Shown: positions 1-5,238 of the stretch, one piece after another
Position numbering within the stretch: position 1 is the first letter of the stretch
Layout of the letters: every line of letters starts with the position of its first letter
Assembly: GCA_028290765.1 (NCBI GenBank)
Contig: JAQGJF010000665.1
Coordinates: 1-5,356 of the forward strand
From: Tardiphaga sp.
GTDB taxonomy: Bacteria > Pseudomonadota > Alphaproteobacteria > Rhizobiales > Xanthobacteraceae
Length of the DNA: 5,356 bases
Direction: 5' to 3'
Translations under genes and position numbers: made by a program
The notes under the pieces: generated by a model
The model's input: only the letters and a program-made list of their open reading frames with translations
What the model was told of the DNA's origin: nothing
Database searches by the model: none

Positions 1-260
1 CCGCCGTGTCCCGGACCGATGACGTAGATCATGTTCAGATCGTTGTCCTTGATCAGCCGGTTGAGGTGGACATAGAGGAAATTCAGTCCCGTCGTCGTTC
101 CCCAGTGACCGAGCAGGCGCGGCTTGATGTGTTCAAGCTCGAGCGGGGCTTCCAGCAGCGGGTTGTCTCGCAGATAGATCTGTCCGACGGAAAGGTAATT
201 GGCCGCGCGCCAATAGGCGTGCATTTTGTCAAGAAGGTCGGGTGACAATGGATCAGGCAT
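1..260 (-). CDS. xfp: Phosphoketolase, N-terminal part (gene runs off the left edge)
   Basis: Phosphoketolase is a cytoplasmic thiamine-diphosphate enzyme. It splits xylulose-5-phosphate (often also fructose-6-phosphate) with inorganic phosphate into acetyl-phosphate plus glyceraldehyde-3-phosphate or erythrose-4-phosphate. Only the first 86 codons of a roughly 800-residue protein are present. The start is the ATG at 260, with GGAAA about 8 nt upstream, and translation begins [20 protein letters not shown]. Family landmarks follow in order: the YLSVGQIYL segment (22-30), the hallmark GHWGTT-GLNF segment (51-61) and the IGPGHGG loop (81-87). H52 and H85 are 33 residues apart and are probably the conserved active-site histidines of the ThDP pocket. 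T57 stands where the family usually has proline. The gene lies 33 bp downstream of the MCE fusion gene on the same strand with no obvious promoter between, so it is probably the distal gene of that operon. The family call is very secure; substrate range cannot be judged. Confidence 0.96.
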   Translation of the reverse strand, partial: MPDPLSPDLLDKMHAYWRAANYLSVGQIYLRDNPLLEAPLELEHIKPRLLGHWGTTTGLNFLYVHLNRLIKDNDLNMIYVIGPGHG

Positions 261-268
261 CGCGGTTT

Positions 269-282
269 CCAAACTTGTTTGG
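269..282. repeat. Short inverted repeat ahead of the phosphoketolase start
   Basis: The sequence CCAAACTTGTTTGG has perfect 6-bp arms (CCAAAC / GTTTGG) around a 2-nt centre. It sits 8 nt upstream of the phosphoketolase start codon, and its edge overlaps the GGAAA that would serve as ribosome-binding site. As RNA it could form a 5-bp stem with a 4-nt loop. It could be a small operator, a weak hairpin affecting translation, or chance. Confidence 0.3.
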
Positions 283-290
283 TCGGGTAA

Positions 291-302
291 GCGCTATAGC
301 GC
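291..302. repeat. Perfect 12-bp palindrome at the end of the MCE fusion gene
   Basis: GCGCTATAGCGC reads the same on both strands. It overlaps the TAG stop codon (294-296) of the MCE fusion gene. It lies 8 bp from the second dyad at 269-282, so the short junction before phosphoketolase carries two symmetric elements. There is no run of T after it, so it is not a standard intrinsic terminator. Its function is unknown and chance occurrence in GC-rich DNA is possible. Confidence 0.3.
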
Positions 303-1400
303 GCCGGCTGTCCAGGTGATCAGCTCGGTGGCAATGCGCCCGAAAGCGTCATCGAACGCGGCGATGGCGGCGGGTGGGTCGAGCTTGTCGAGTTTTGCGT
401 TCTCCGCAAACAGACGGGATGCAACGACGTGTCCGTCCTTGGCGACGATCCTTGCCGAGAATCCGATGTTGGCCGACGCAGCCGGATCGCCGCTGATCTG
501 GAAGCTTCTGACGTCGACGAGAAGCTGATAGTCGGCCTCCAGGCCGTCCATCGAACGCAGCGGAGCATGGGCGACATCGTAGTTCTCGAAACTCTGGATC
601 AGCTTGGCTTGCAGAAGTTTGGGAATGCTGTCGGCCCATTGGATCTCGGCGAACCCGGTAGCATCCGTGCCGGGCGAGAACAGCATGCGCTGGGTTTGTA
701 ACATGACGACTGCCGTCGGCTCCGGAAACGCCAGCTGCCCTTTGATGGTCTTTTTCGGCGATGCAAAGTTCTGCGGGGCGGTCAAATCGTAAATGACCTT
801 TTGCGGCGGGGCCGCTCCCCCACCGGTCATGCGTTCGACCCCGGCTATGATTCCATCGAGTTTGCCGGTGTTCCTGGCCAGGCCCTCTGAGAATATCCTG
901 AGATTGCCGATCGTGTTTTTCAGGGGTTCGGCATTCTCAGCCAGCACGGCATCGACCCGGCCGAGCGCATTGCGCGCGGCCTGCGTCATGCTTTGGCCGG
1001 CCGCCGGATCGGCGATGAGGGTTTGCGTCGCCGTCGACGCACCAATTTCCTTGCCGCCCTCCAGCGCGATCACCGGAACACCGGTCAGGCCCTGGAAATC
1101 GAGACCAGCCTTGGTGTCGGCGTGCACCGGCGTACCCGATACCACGGCGATGGTCGCATCGACTTGTCGCGGACTGTTGGCGGCGAGACCCAGATTGGTA
1201 ACCTCGCCGACGCGTATTCCGTTAAACAGCACCGCGGCGCCAACCAGCAACCCGGAGACCGATCCGCCGAACTGGACATGGTGGACCGTCCGCGCGCCGG
1301 TTCCGGCGGTGTTGTGCAGCCAGTACACGAATCCGAAGACCGCACCGATCGCGGCCAGGACGAAGGCGCCGACGACGATAAAGGGAGCACGCGTTTCCAT
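294..1400 (-). CDS. MCE (MlaD-type) protein fused to an ABC-transport auxiliary lipoprotein domain
   Basis: A 368-residue inner-membrane-anchored periplasmic subunit of an MlaFE-type lipid transporter. MCE proteins assemble into hexameric rings on the permease and form the lipid path through the periplasm. Residues 1-6 are a short cytoplasmic tail and about 7-28 a single membrane anchor. Residues about 38-116 are one MCE domain (VSGLLVGAAVLFNGIRVGEV at 48-67, then LDFQGLTGVPVIAL at 100-113). About 132-192 is a helical stretch that matches the end of a normal MlaD. From about 203 (IYDLTAP) to 363 there is a second domain of the PqiC/YmbA-like auxiliary family (PF03886 type), with MLQTQRMLFSPG (233-244), WADSIPKLLQAKLIQSFE (255-272) and YQLLVDVRSFQI (291-302). 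This domain is usually a separate outer-membrane lipoprotein. Here there is no lipobox, and no cysteine anywhere in the protein. The ATG at 1400 lies 4 bp after the ATPase stop. Both domain calls are confident; the transported substrate is unknown. Confidence 0.92.
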   Translation of the reverse strand: METRAPFIVVGAFVLAAIGAVFGFVYWLHNTAGTGARTVHHVQFGGSVSGLLVGAAVLFNGIRVGEVTNLGLAANSPRQVDATIAVVSGTPVHADTKAGLDFQGLTGVPVIALEGGKEIGASTATQTLIADPAAGQSMTQAARNALGRVDAVLAENAEPLKNTIGNLRIFSEGLARNTGKLDGIIAGVERMTGGGAAPPQKVIYDLTAPQNFASPKKTIKGQLAFPEPTAVVMLQTQRMLFSPGTDATGFAEIQWADSIPKLLQAKLIQSFENYDVAHAPLRSMDGLEADYQLLVDVRSFQISGDPAASANIGFSARIVAKDGHVVASRLFAENAKLDKLDPPAAIAAFDDAFGRIATELITWTAGAL

Positions 1401-1404
1401 TGTC

Positions 1405-2181
1405 TCAACTCGCTTCTGGTTGCAGCATCAGGGAGCGCTTGCCGTGAAAGTACGCCTTGACCCATGGGTGATCGGAACGAAGCAACTCCGCCATCGAGCC
1501 AATGGCGACGATCTTGCCGTCGGCGAGTGCGGCGACGCGGTCGCAGACGGTGTTCAGGCTGGCAAGATCATGGGTCACCATGAAGACCGTCAATCCGAGC
1601 GTTTCCTGCAGGGTCCTGATCAACTCGTCAAAGTCACCCGCCGCGATCGGGTCCAGCCCCGATGTCGGTTCATCGAGAAACACGATGGCGGGGTCGAGTG
1701 CCAGCGCACGCGCCAGCGCGACGCGCTTGGTCATGCCGCCGGAGAGTTCGGATGGAAACTTGTCGCCGTCCTCCGGCGTTAGGCCGACCATTTCGAGCTT
1801 GGCGGTGGCGATTTCGTTCATCAACGCTTCGGAGAGGACGAGATTCTCCCGCAGCGGAAACTGAACGTTCTGCAGCGCCGTCAACGACGAAAACAGCGCG
1901 CCCTGCTGAAACAGGATGCCCCACATGGCGGCGCTGTGAACGTCGCGGTCGCGGCGGTTGTCGATATCGACACCCATGACCTCGATCCGGCCGCTGCGTT
2001 TTGGAATGAGCCCGATGATGGTTCGCATCAGCACCGATTTGCCGCCGCCGGAAGCGCCGACCAGGCCGAGGATCTCGCCCTTGCGAACATCCAGGGACAG
2101 GTGGTCGATCACGGTCTGCTGACGGAATCCCACCACGAGATCGTGCACGCGAATTGCAAATGGCTCCGCCGGTCCGTCCAT
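1405..2181 (-). CDS. ABC transporter ATP-binding protein, MlaF family
   Basis: A 258-residue cytoplasmic ATPase that drives the MlaE-type permease encoded just upstream. All nucleotide-binding motifs are intact: Walker A GASGGGKS (42-49), Q-loop at Q92/Q93 within FQQGALFSSLT, signature LSGGM (146-150), Walker B IVFLDEP (166-172, with D170 and catalytic E171), D-loop SGLD (174-177) and switch histidine H204. The LSGGMTKR signature and the FQQGALFSSLT segment are characteristic of the MlaF/TTG2A lipid-transport branch rather than of import ABC ATPases. The reading frame stays open far upstream, but the ATG at 2181 is chosen because it lies 2 bp after the permease stop, has GGAA upstream and gives normal family length. 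Residues encoded before it would only be out-of-frame permease sequence. The very short gaps on both sides (2 bp and 4 bp) indicate translation from one message. Confidence 0.95.
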   Translation of the reverse strand: MDGPAEPFAIRVHDLVVGFRQQTVIDHLSLDVRKGEILGLVGASGGGKSVLMRTIIGLIPKRSGRIEVMGVDIDNRRDRDVHSAAMWGILFQQGALFSSLTALQNVQFPLRENLVLSEALMNEIATAKLEMVGLTPEDGDKFPSELSGGMTKRVALARALALDPAIVFLDEPTSGLDPIAAGDFDELIRTLQETLGLTVFMVTHDLASLNTVCDRVAALADGKIVAIGSMAELLRSDHPWVKAYFHGKRSLMLQPEAS

Positions 2182-2183
2182 CG

Positions 2184-3320
2184 TCACATTCCGATCGACG
2201 CGAAGAACACGGCGAAGGCGCCGTCGAGCACGATGACGAGGAAGATCGACTTGACCACCGAGATGGTGGTCTGTTTGCCAAGGGATTCCGCACTGCCCTT
2301 GACCCTCAAGCCTTCGCTGCTGGCGACGATCCCGATCACCAGCGCCATGAAAGGCGCCTTGATCATTCCGACTTCGAAATGCGTCACCGACACGGCTTCG
2401 TGAAGCCGGGCGATGAAAATAGCCGGACTCATGCCGCCGTAGAACCAGGCGACCAGGCCGCCGCCGTACAGCGCCGCCATTGAACCAATGAACGCAAGGA
2501 TCGGAAGCGCCAGGACCAGGGCCACGATGCGTGGCAGTATCAGGACTTCGACCGGATTGAGCCCCATGGTGGACAGAGCGTCGATCTCCTCGCGCATCTT
2601 CATCGAGCCAAGTTCGGCGGTGTAGGCGCTGCCGGACCGGCCGGCGACCATGATGGCGACGATCAGCACGCCGATCTCCCGCAGCACCAGGATGCCGACC
2701 AGGTCGACCACATAGGAATCCGCGCCGAATTTGCGGAAATGAAAGATGCCCTGCTGCGCAATGATGGCGCCGATCAGGAAGGTGACCAGGGCGATGATCG
2801 GTATCGCCTGCCAGCCCACCTGGTGCAGATGATAGACCAGCGACTTCAGCCGAAGCGAACGCGGTCTCCGCAAAACGCCAAGACCGGCCGCACCCAGCGC
2901 ACCCAGCATCTGCAGAAATACCGATACGCTTTCTGCGGCGCCGAACGAGGAGTGGCCGACGCTTTCCAGCCGCGCGAGGATCGGATTTTGCACCGGCCGG
3001 CTGACGGGCTGGCGACGGTTGACCTGTCGAACGTCGTCGATCAGGCCGGTGTAGCGGTCGGCCACGCCGACGACGGTTGCGGGATGACCGGACTTGGTTG
3101 CGCGCCGCGACATCTTTTCGAGCAGCCACGCGCCCAGTGTGTCGAGTTCACGCACACCCGCCATGTCGATGGTAAGAGTCCGGGTCTGTTGCAGCTTGGG
3201 CGAGACCGCGTCGAACAGGTTTTCGAGTGGAGCGGCGTAGGCAGCCGTCCACGATCCGCCCGGACTGAGTTCAAGGGTTTCGCCTTGGGTGACCTCGCCC
3301 AGAACCGGTACCGAACTCAA
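2184..3320 (-). CDS. STAS-domain MlaE-type ABC transporter permease
   Basis: A 378-residue fusion of a cytoplasmic STAS domain and an MlaE permease. Residues about 13-105 are the STAS (MlaB-like) domain, with the typical strand-loop-helix TIDMAGVRELDTLGAWLL (50-67) where D60-T61 occupy the conserved Asp-Ser/Thr site. MlaB-type STAS domains bind and stabilise the MlaF ATPase; in E. coli MlaB is a separate protein. Residues about 133-378 are the permease, with hydrophobic segments near 133-152, 167-190, 205-227, 260-290, 318-335 and 352-375. The family-defining cytoplasmic helix ELGSMKMREEIDALSTMGLNP (236-256) contacts the ATPase. The start is the TTG at 3320: a stop lies five codons upstream and the first in-frame ATG is residue 53, inside the STAS domain. 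No Shine-Dalgarno precedes the TTG, but its bases overlap the stop of a small ORF (TTGA), suggesting translational coupling. Function is secure; substrate (phospholipid or other lipid) and direction are not shown. Confidence 0.94.
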   Translation of the reverse strand: MSSVPVLGEVTQGETLELSPGGSWTAAYAAPLENLFDAVSPKLQQTRTLTIDMAGVRELDTLGAWLLEKMSRRATKSGHPATVVGVADRYTGLIDDVRQVNRRQPVSRPVQNPILARLESVGHSSFGAAESVSVFLQMLGALGAAGLGVLRRPRSLRLKSLVYHLHQVGWQAIPIIALVTFLIGAIIAQQGIFHFRKFGADSYVVDLVGILVLREIGVLIVAIMVAGRSGSAYTAELGSMKMREEIDALSTMGLNPVEVLILPRIVALVLALPILAFIGSMAALYGGGLVAWFYGGMSPAIFIARLHEAVSVTHFEVGMIKAPFMALVIGIVASSEGLRVKGSAESLGKQTTISVVKSIFLVIVLDGAFAVFFASIGM

Positions 3321-3439
3321 GATGCTGGCCGATCAGCAGTGATTCGCACGTACCGCCCGCCGCCGGCGGAAGCGCGAACCGGTCGTTGGAGGCGCGAATG
3401 GCAATCTGGTTTGTGACAATAGCGGAGTTGATTTGCCAC
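3317..3439 (-). CDS. Candidate 40-residue leader ORF coupled to the permease gene
   Basis: This ORF starts with the GTG at 3439, preceded by a strong Shine-Dalgarno, AGGAGG, 4 nt away. It ends in a TGA at 3317-3319 that shares bases with the TTG start of the permease (TTGA, a 4-nt overlap). The peptide begins MANQLRYCHKPDCHSRLQ, is arginine-rich (8 Arg), and has a Cys-His-X3-Cys-His pattern at 8-14 that could bind a metal. It has no membrane segment or signal peptide and I do not recognise it. For the ORF: the best ribosome-binding site in the window and the exact overlap. Against it: weak codon bias (about half of third positions G or C, below the neighbouring genes) and no known homologue. 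It may be a translated leader whose only role is to deliver ribosomes to the permease start, or a real small protein. Confidence 0.45.
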   Translation of the reverse strand: MANQLRYCHKPDCHSRLQRPVRASAGGGRYVRITADRPAS

Positions 3440-3443
3440 CTGT

Positions 3444-3449
3444 CCTCCT
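3444..3449 (-). promoter_or_regulatory. Strong Shine-Dalgarno of the small leader ORF
   Basis: AGGAGG on the minus strand, inside an A-rich stretch, 4 nt before the GTG at 3439. It is the strongest anti-16S match in the window. It lies about 125 nt upstream of the permease TTG start, too far to serve that start directly, so it argues that translation begins at the small ORF. Confidence 0.6.
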
Positions 3450-3458
3450 TTTTTACGA

Positions 3459-3464
3459 ATTGTA
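3459..3464 (-). promoter_or_regulatory. Putative -10 element of the mla-phosphoketolase operon promoter
   Basis: TACAAT on the minus strand matches five of six bases of the sigma-70-type -10 hexamer. It is 22 nt downstream of the FixK/FNR-like box, placing that box at about -41.5 if transcription starts near 3452. No recognisable -35 hexamer exists at the usual distance, as expected for an activator-dependent class II promoter. The 5' leader before the GTG at 3439 would be only about 13 nt. Confidence 0.5.
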
Positions 3465-3486
3465 GGACATGCTCGCGCCTGGTGCG

Positions 3487-3500
3487 TTGACCAGGATCAA
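3487..3500 (-). promoter_or_regulatory. FixK/FNR-type binding site
   Basis: Minus strand TTGATCCTGGTCAA. It fits the Bradyrhizobium FixK2 pattern TTG(A/C)-N6-(G/T)CAA at every fixed position, and the general FNR/FixK pattern TTGAT-N4-ATCAA at 9 of 10 positions. FixK and FNR are CRP-family regulators that activate genes under low oxygen. The spacing to the -10 element matches a class II activated promoter reading leftward into the small ORF, permease, ATPase, MCE fusion and phosphoketolase. Measured the same way rightward, the place for a -10 (3523-3528) holds AGCTGA, so control of the rightward gene is not supported. Binding and the identity of the regulator are inferred from sequence only. 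Confidence 0.6.
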
Positions 3501-3787
3501 GTCATCGGGGTGACGTCGCCGGAGCTGAGCCCGATTGAGGTGCGGAATGGTACGGATGTCGGTCGGCGAGCGGGATGCGTGGACGGTTCATGGCCCGCGT
3601 GATAAGCGCCGAGATACGGTTCAGTTCCCGCGGCGAAGACGGTTTCGGATGGGCATATTGGTCAAAATTGCTCACAGTAGAATCAATCGACCGGCGCAGG
3701 GGGATTCGTCGCGGCGAAATCCCTGGCGCATGGATTTCATGCAGCTTACAGCGTCGGTGAACGGGCGGGAAAGAGCAGGATTGGCCG
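3501..3787. other. Intergenic region between the leftward operon and the rightward secreted-protein gene
   Basis: About 290 bp without a gene I can support. Open frames here give arginine-rich, low-bias peptides that resemble nothing I know. It contains a near-palindrome GGTGACGTCGCC (3509-3520, two mismatched positions, core GACGTC) and a possible -10, TAGAAT (3678-3683), for the rightward gene but without a good -35. The last 11 bp hold the ribosome-binding site of the gene starting at 3788. Nothing else stands out. Confidence 0.5.
3777..3780 (+). promoter_or_regulatory. Shine-Dalgarno of the secreted-protein gene
   Basis: AGGA located 7 nt before the ATG at 3788, a normal spacing. It supports this ATG over the later in-frame ATG codons within the signal peptide. 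Confidence 0.5.
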
Positions 3788-4186
3788 ATGCGTTTCGCTT
3801 CTCAATTGGCGTCGTTCATGATGCTGTTCGCGAGCCTTTCGCCGGCATCGGCTACGCCATCCTTCGAGGCAGAAGCCATTTGCCGAACGGCGATTGCATC
3901 CATGACCGATCGCGATCCAAAGATCATGCAGGTCAGTCGAACCGACGGCGACGTCCTGTTCCTCACCTACGTCAGGCCCATCGACAATTTCGTGTGGACC
4001 TACCGATGCCGGATCGAGGGCAATCGCGTGGTATGGGCCACCGAGCCCGGACGATGGCGCGAGGATCCCAAGGACAATGAGATTCTGTTCGAGGTCGTCG
4101 ATGGCGGCAAGCAGCTTCGCATCATCGAAAACCATCGCGACGGGTCGACGACGAGGCAGCTATTCAATCGCGATAAGATTCTCTAA
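3788..4186 (+). CDS. Small exported protein of unknown function
   Basis: A 132-residue protein that I do not recognise. Residues 1-22 look like a Sec signal peptide: M-R at the start, a hydrophobic core (about 6-17) and an A-S-A cleavage site at 20-22 before TPSFEAEA. The mature protein of about 110 residues is predicted to be periplasmic or secreted. It has only two cysteines, C32 and C74, which could form a disulfide. It is rich in short alternating stretches suggestive of beta strands (VLFLTYVRP at 56-64, FVWTYRCRIEGNRVVWAT at 68-85, LFEVVDGGKQLRIIEN at 100-115), so a small beta-sheet fold is plausible. It has no membrane anchor after the signal and no lipobox. It is transcribed away from the mla operon and converges with ycjF, leaving 17 bp between the two stop codons. 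Codon use resembles its neighbours. Coding status is likely; function is unknown. Confidence 0.75.
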   Translation: MRFASQLASFMMLFASLSPASATPSFEAEAICRTAIASMTDRDPKIMQVSRTDGDVLFLTYVRPIDNFVWTYRCRIEGNRVVWATEPGRWREDPKDNEILFEVVDGGKQLRIIENHRDGSTTRQLFNRDKIL

Positions 4187-4203
4187 CCCGCCCTGCCAAA
4201 TCA

Positions 4204-5238
4204 TCACTCCTCACCCTCGCGCTTGCGCAGGAGATCCTTGGCGAGATCCGCCAGCGCCGGCCGCGGCAAAGCGGTGAAGGGCAGCGGGCGCGTCACGTCG
4301 ATGGCGGCGAGGCCGAGCCGCGCGGTGAGCAATCCATTGAGGACGCCTTCGCCCAGTCGCTGCGACAGCTTTGCCGCGATGCCGTGGCCGAGCACCTGCT
4401 GGATCAGGCTGTCGCTGGCCGCCATTCCGCCGGTGATGGCGAGATGCGCGATGACATGGCGCATCAGCCGGATCATGCCCAGCGTTCCCGGCCGTCCGCC
4501 ATAGAGCCGCGCCAGCTGCCGGACCAGCCGCAGCGACGCCGCGAACACGAACAGCACGTCGATCAAGGCGCGTGGGCTGACCGCGGTGACGACCGAGACC
4601 CGCTGCGCCGCCGAGGAGACGAGGCGGCGCGCCTCCTGGTCCAGCGGCGTCATCAATTCGCGTTCGGCGAGCCGGATCAGGTCGGCGCCGTCGATGATGT
4701 CGTCGGCGTGGCCCTGCAGCGCGGCGCGCGCCCGCGCCAGTTGCGGATTGTGATGCGCGAGCTTGAGCAGGTCCTGCAGGATCGCACGGCTCTCCGAGCG
4801 GTCGTCGCTTTGCAGCACGTCGATGGCGCGCCGGTGCAACTTTTCGATGGTCGCCAGCCGCGCCAGGCTGAGCGTCTCGCGCGTCACGATCACGAGCATC
4901 GCCAGTACCACCAGGAACGCCAGCGCCAGCCCGAGAAAGCCGAGGCCTTCGCTTCGCGCGAACAGGTCCTCGACCAGATGGGTGATGCTTAACCCGAGCC
5001 CGAGCAGGACGAGGCCGCCGAGCGCCGTCCAGAACAGCCCGCCCCAGCGAAATCCTTTTGGCGCCGTCAGCAGCGGCGCCTCGATCGGGACAGGCAGCAG
5101 CGTCGGGTCGGCTTCCGGCGTGATCTGAACGGTGCCGCGGGGCGGCCGGCCGGAATCGTCGTCCGGATCCATCACAACGACGCGGGGATCGTCGAGCTTG
5201 AAGGTGGCGGGCCGGCGATGCGGAGGGCGCTCGCTCAT
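4204..5238 (-). CDS. ycjF: YcjF family membrane protein (TIGR01620 / DUF697)
   Basis: A 344-residue inner-membrane protein whose exact function is not established. Residues 1-62 form a polar, proline- and acid-rich cytoplasmic tail that includes FKLDDPRVVV (13-22), a typical YcjF feature. Two transmembrane helices follow at about 66-88 and 99-119. Then comes a charged, helical region (120-205), and the DUF697 region from about 208 to 335 with hydrophobic helices (SVVTAVSPRALIDVLFVFAA at 215-234) and an RxVxxQLARLYGGRPG-like segment (237-251). The last residues are highly charged. The ATG at 5238 overlaps the ycjX stop (ATGA), so the two are co-translated, as in many proteobacteria where ycjX and ycjF are adjacent and stress-linked. 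Length matches the family (about 340-360). The family is secure; the role is not. Confidence 0.93.
   Translation of the reverse strand: MSERPPHRRPATFKLDDPRVVVMDPDDDSGRPPRGTVQITPEADPTLLPVPIEAPLLTAPKGFRWGGLFWTALGGLVLLGLGLSITHLVEDLFARSEGLGFLGLALAFLVVLAMLVIVTRETLSLARLATIEKLHRRAIDVLQSDDRSESRAILQDLLKLAHHNPQLARARAALQGHADDIIDGADLIRLAERELMTPLDQEARRLVSSAAQRVSVVTAVSPRALIDVLFVFAASLRLVRQLARLYGGRPGTLGMIRLMRHVIAHLAITGGMAASDSLIQQVLGHGIAAKLSQRLGEGVLNGLLTARLGLAAIDVTRPLPFTALPRPALADLAKDLLRKREGEE

Noticed and set aside
793..1782. Long rightward open frame of 329 codons opposite the MCE and ATPase genes
   Set aside because: It is antisense to two genes with full family motifs, its product is low-complexity Ser/Arg/Pro/Ala-rich sequence, and it arises from GC-rich codon bias.
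2182..3129. Open upstream extension of the ATPase frame to 3129
   Set aside because: It overlaps the well-supported permease in another frame, gives arginine-rich non-family sequence, and the ATG at 2181 gives normal MlaF length.
3678..3683. TAGAAT as a -10 for the rightward gene
   Set aside because: No acceptable -35 lies 16-18 nt upstream (best is TATTGG), so it is only noted within the intergenic entry.
3535..4080. Rightward frame of 181 codons overlapping the exported-protein gene
   Set aside because: Arginine-rich, no recognisable domain, and it covers the gene at 3788, which has a proper signal peptide and ribosome-binding site in another frame.
4184..4207. Possible bidirectional terminator between the convergent genes
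   Set aside because: No stem with a T-run is visible in the 17 bp between the two stops or in the immediate flanks.
4384..4992. Rightward frame of 202 codons opposite ycjF
   Set aside because: Antisense to ycjF; the Gln/Arg/Asp-rich product is the usual mirror of GC-rich coding DNA.
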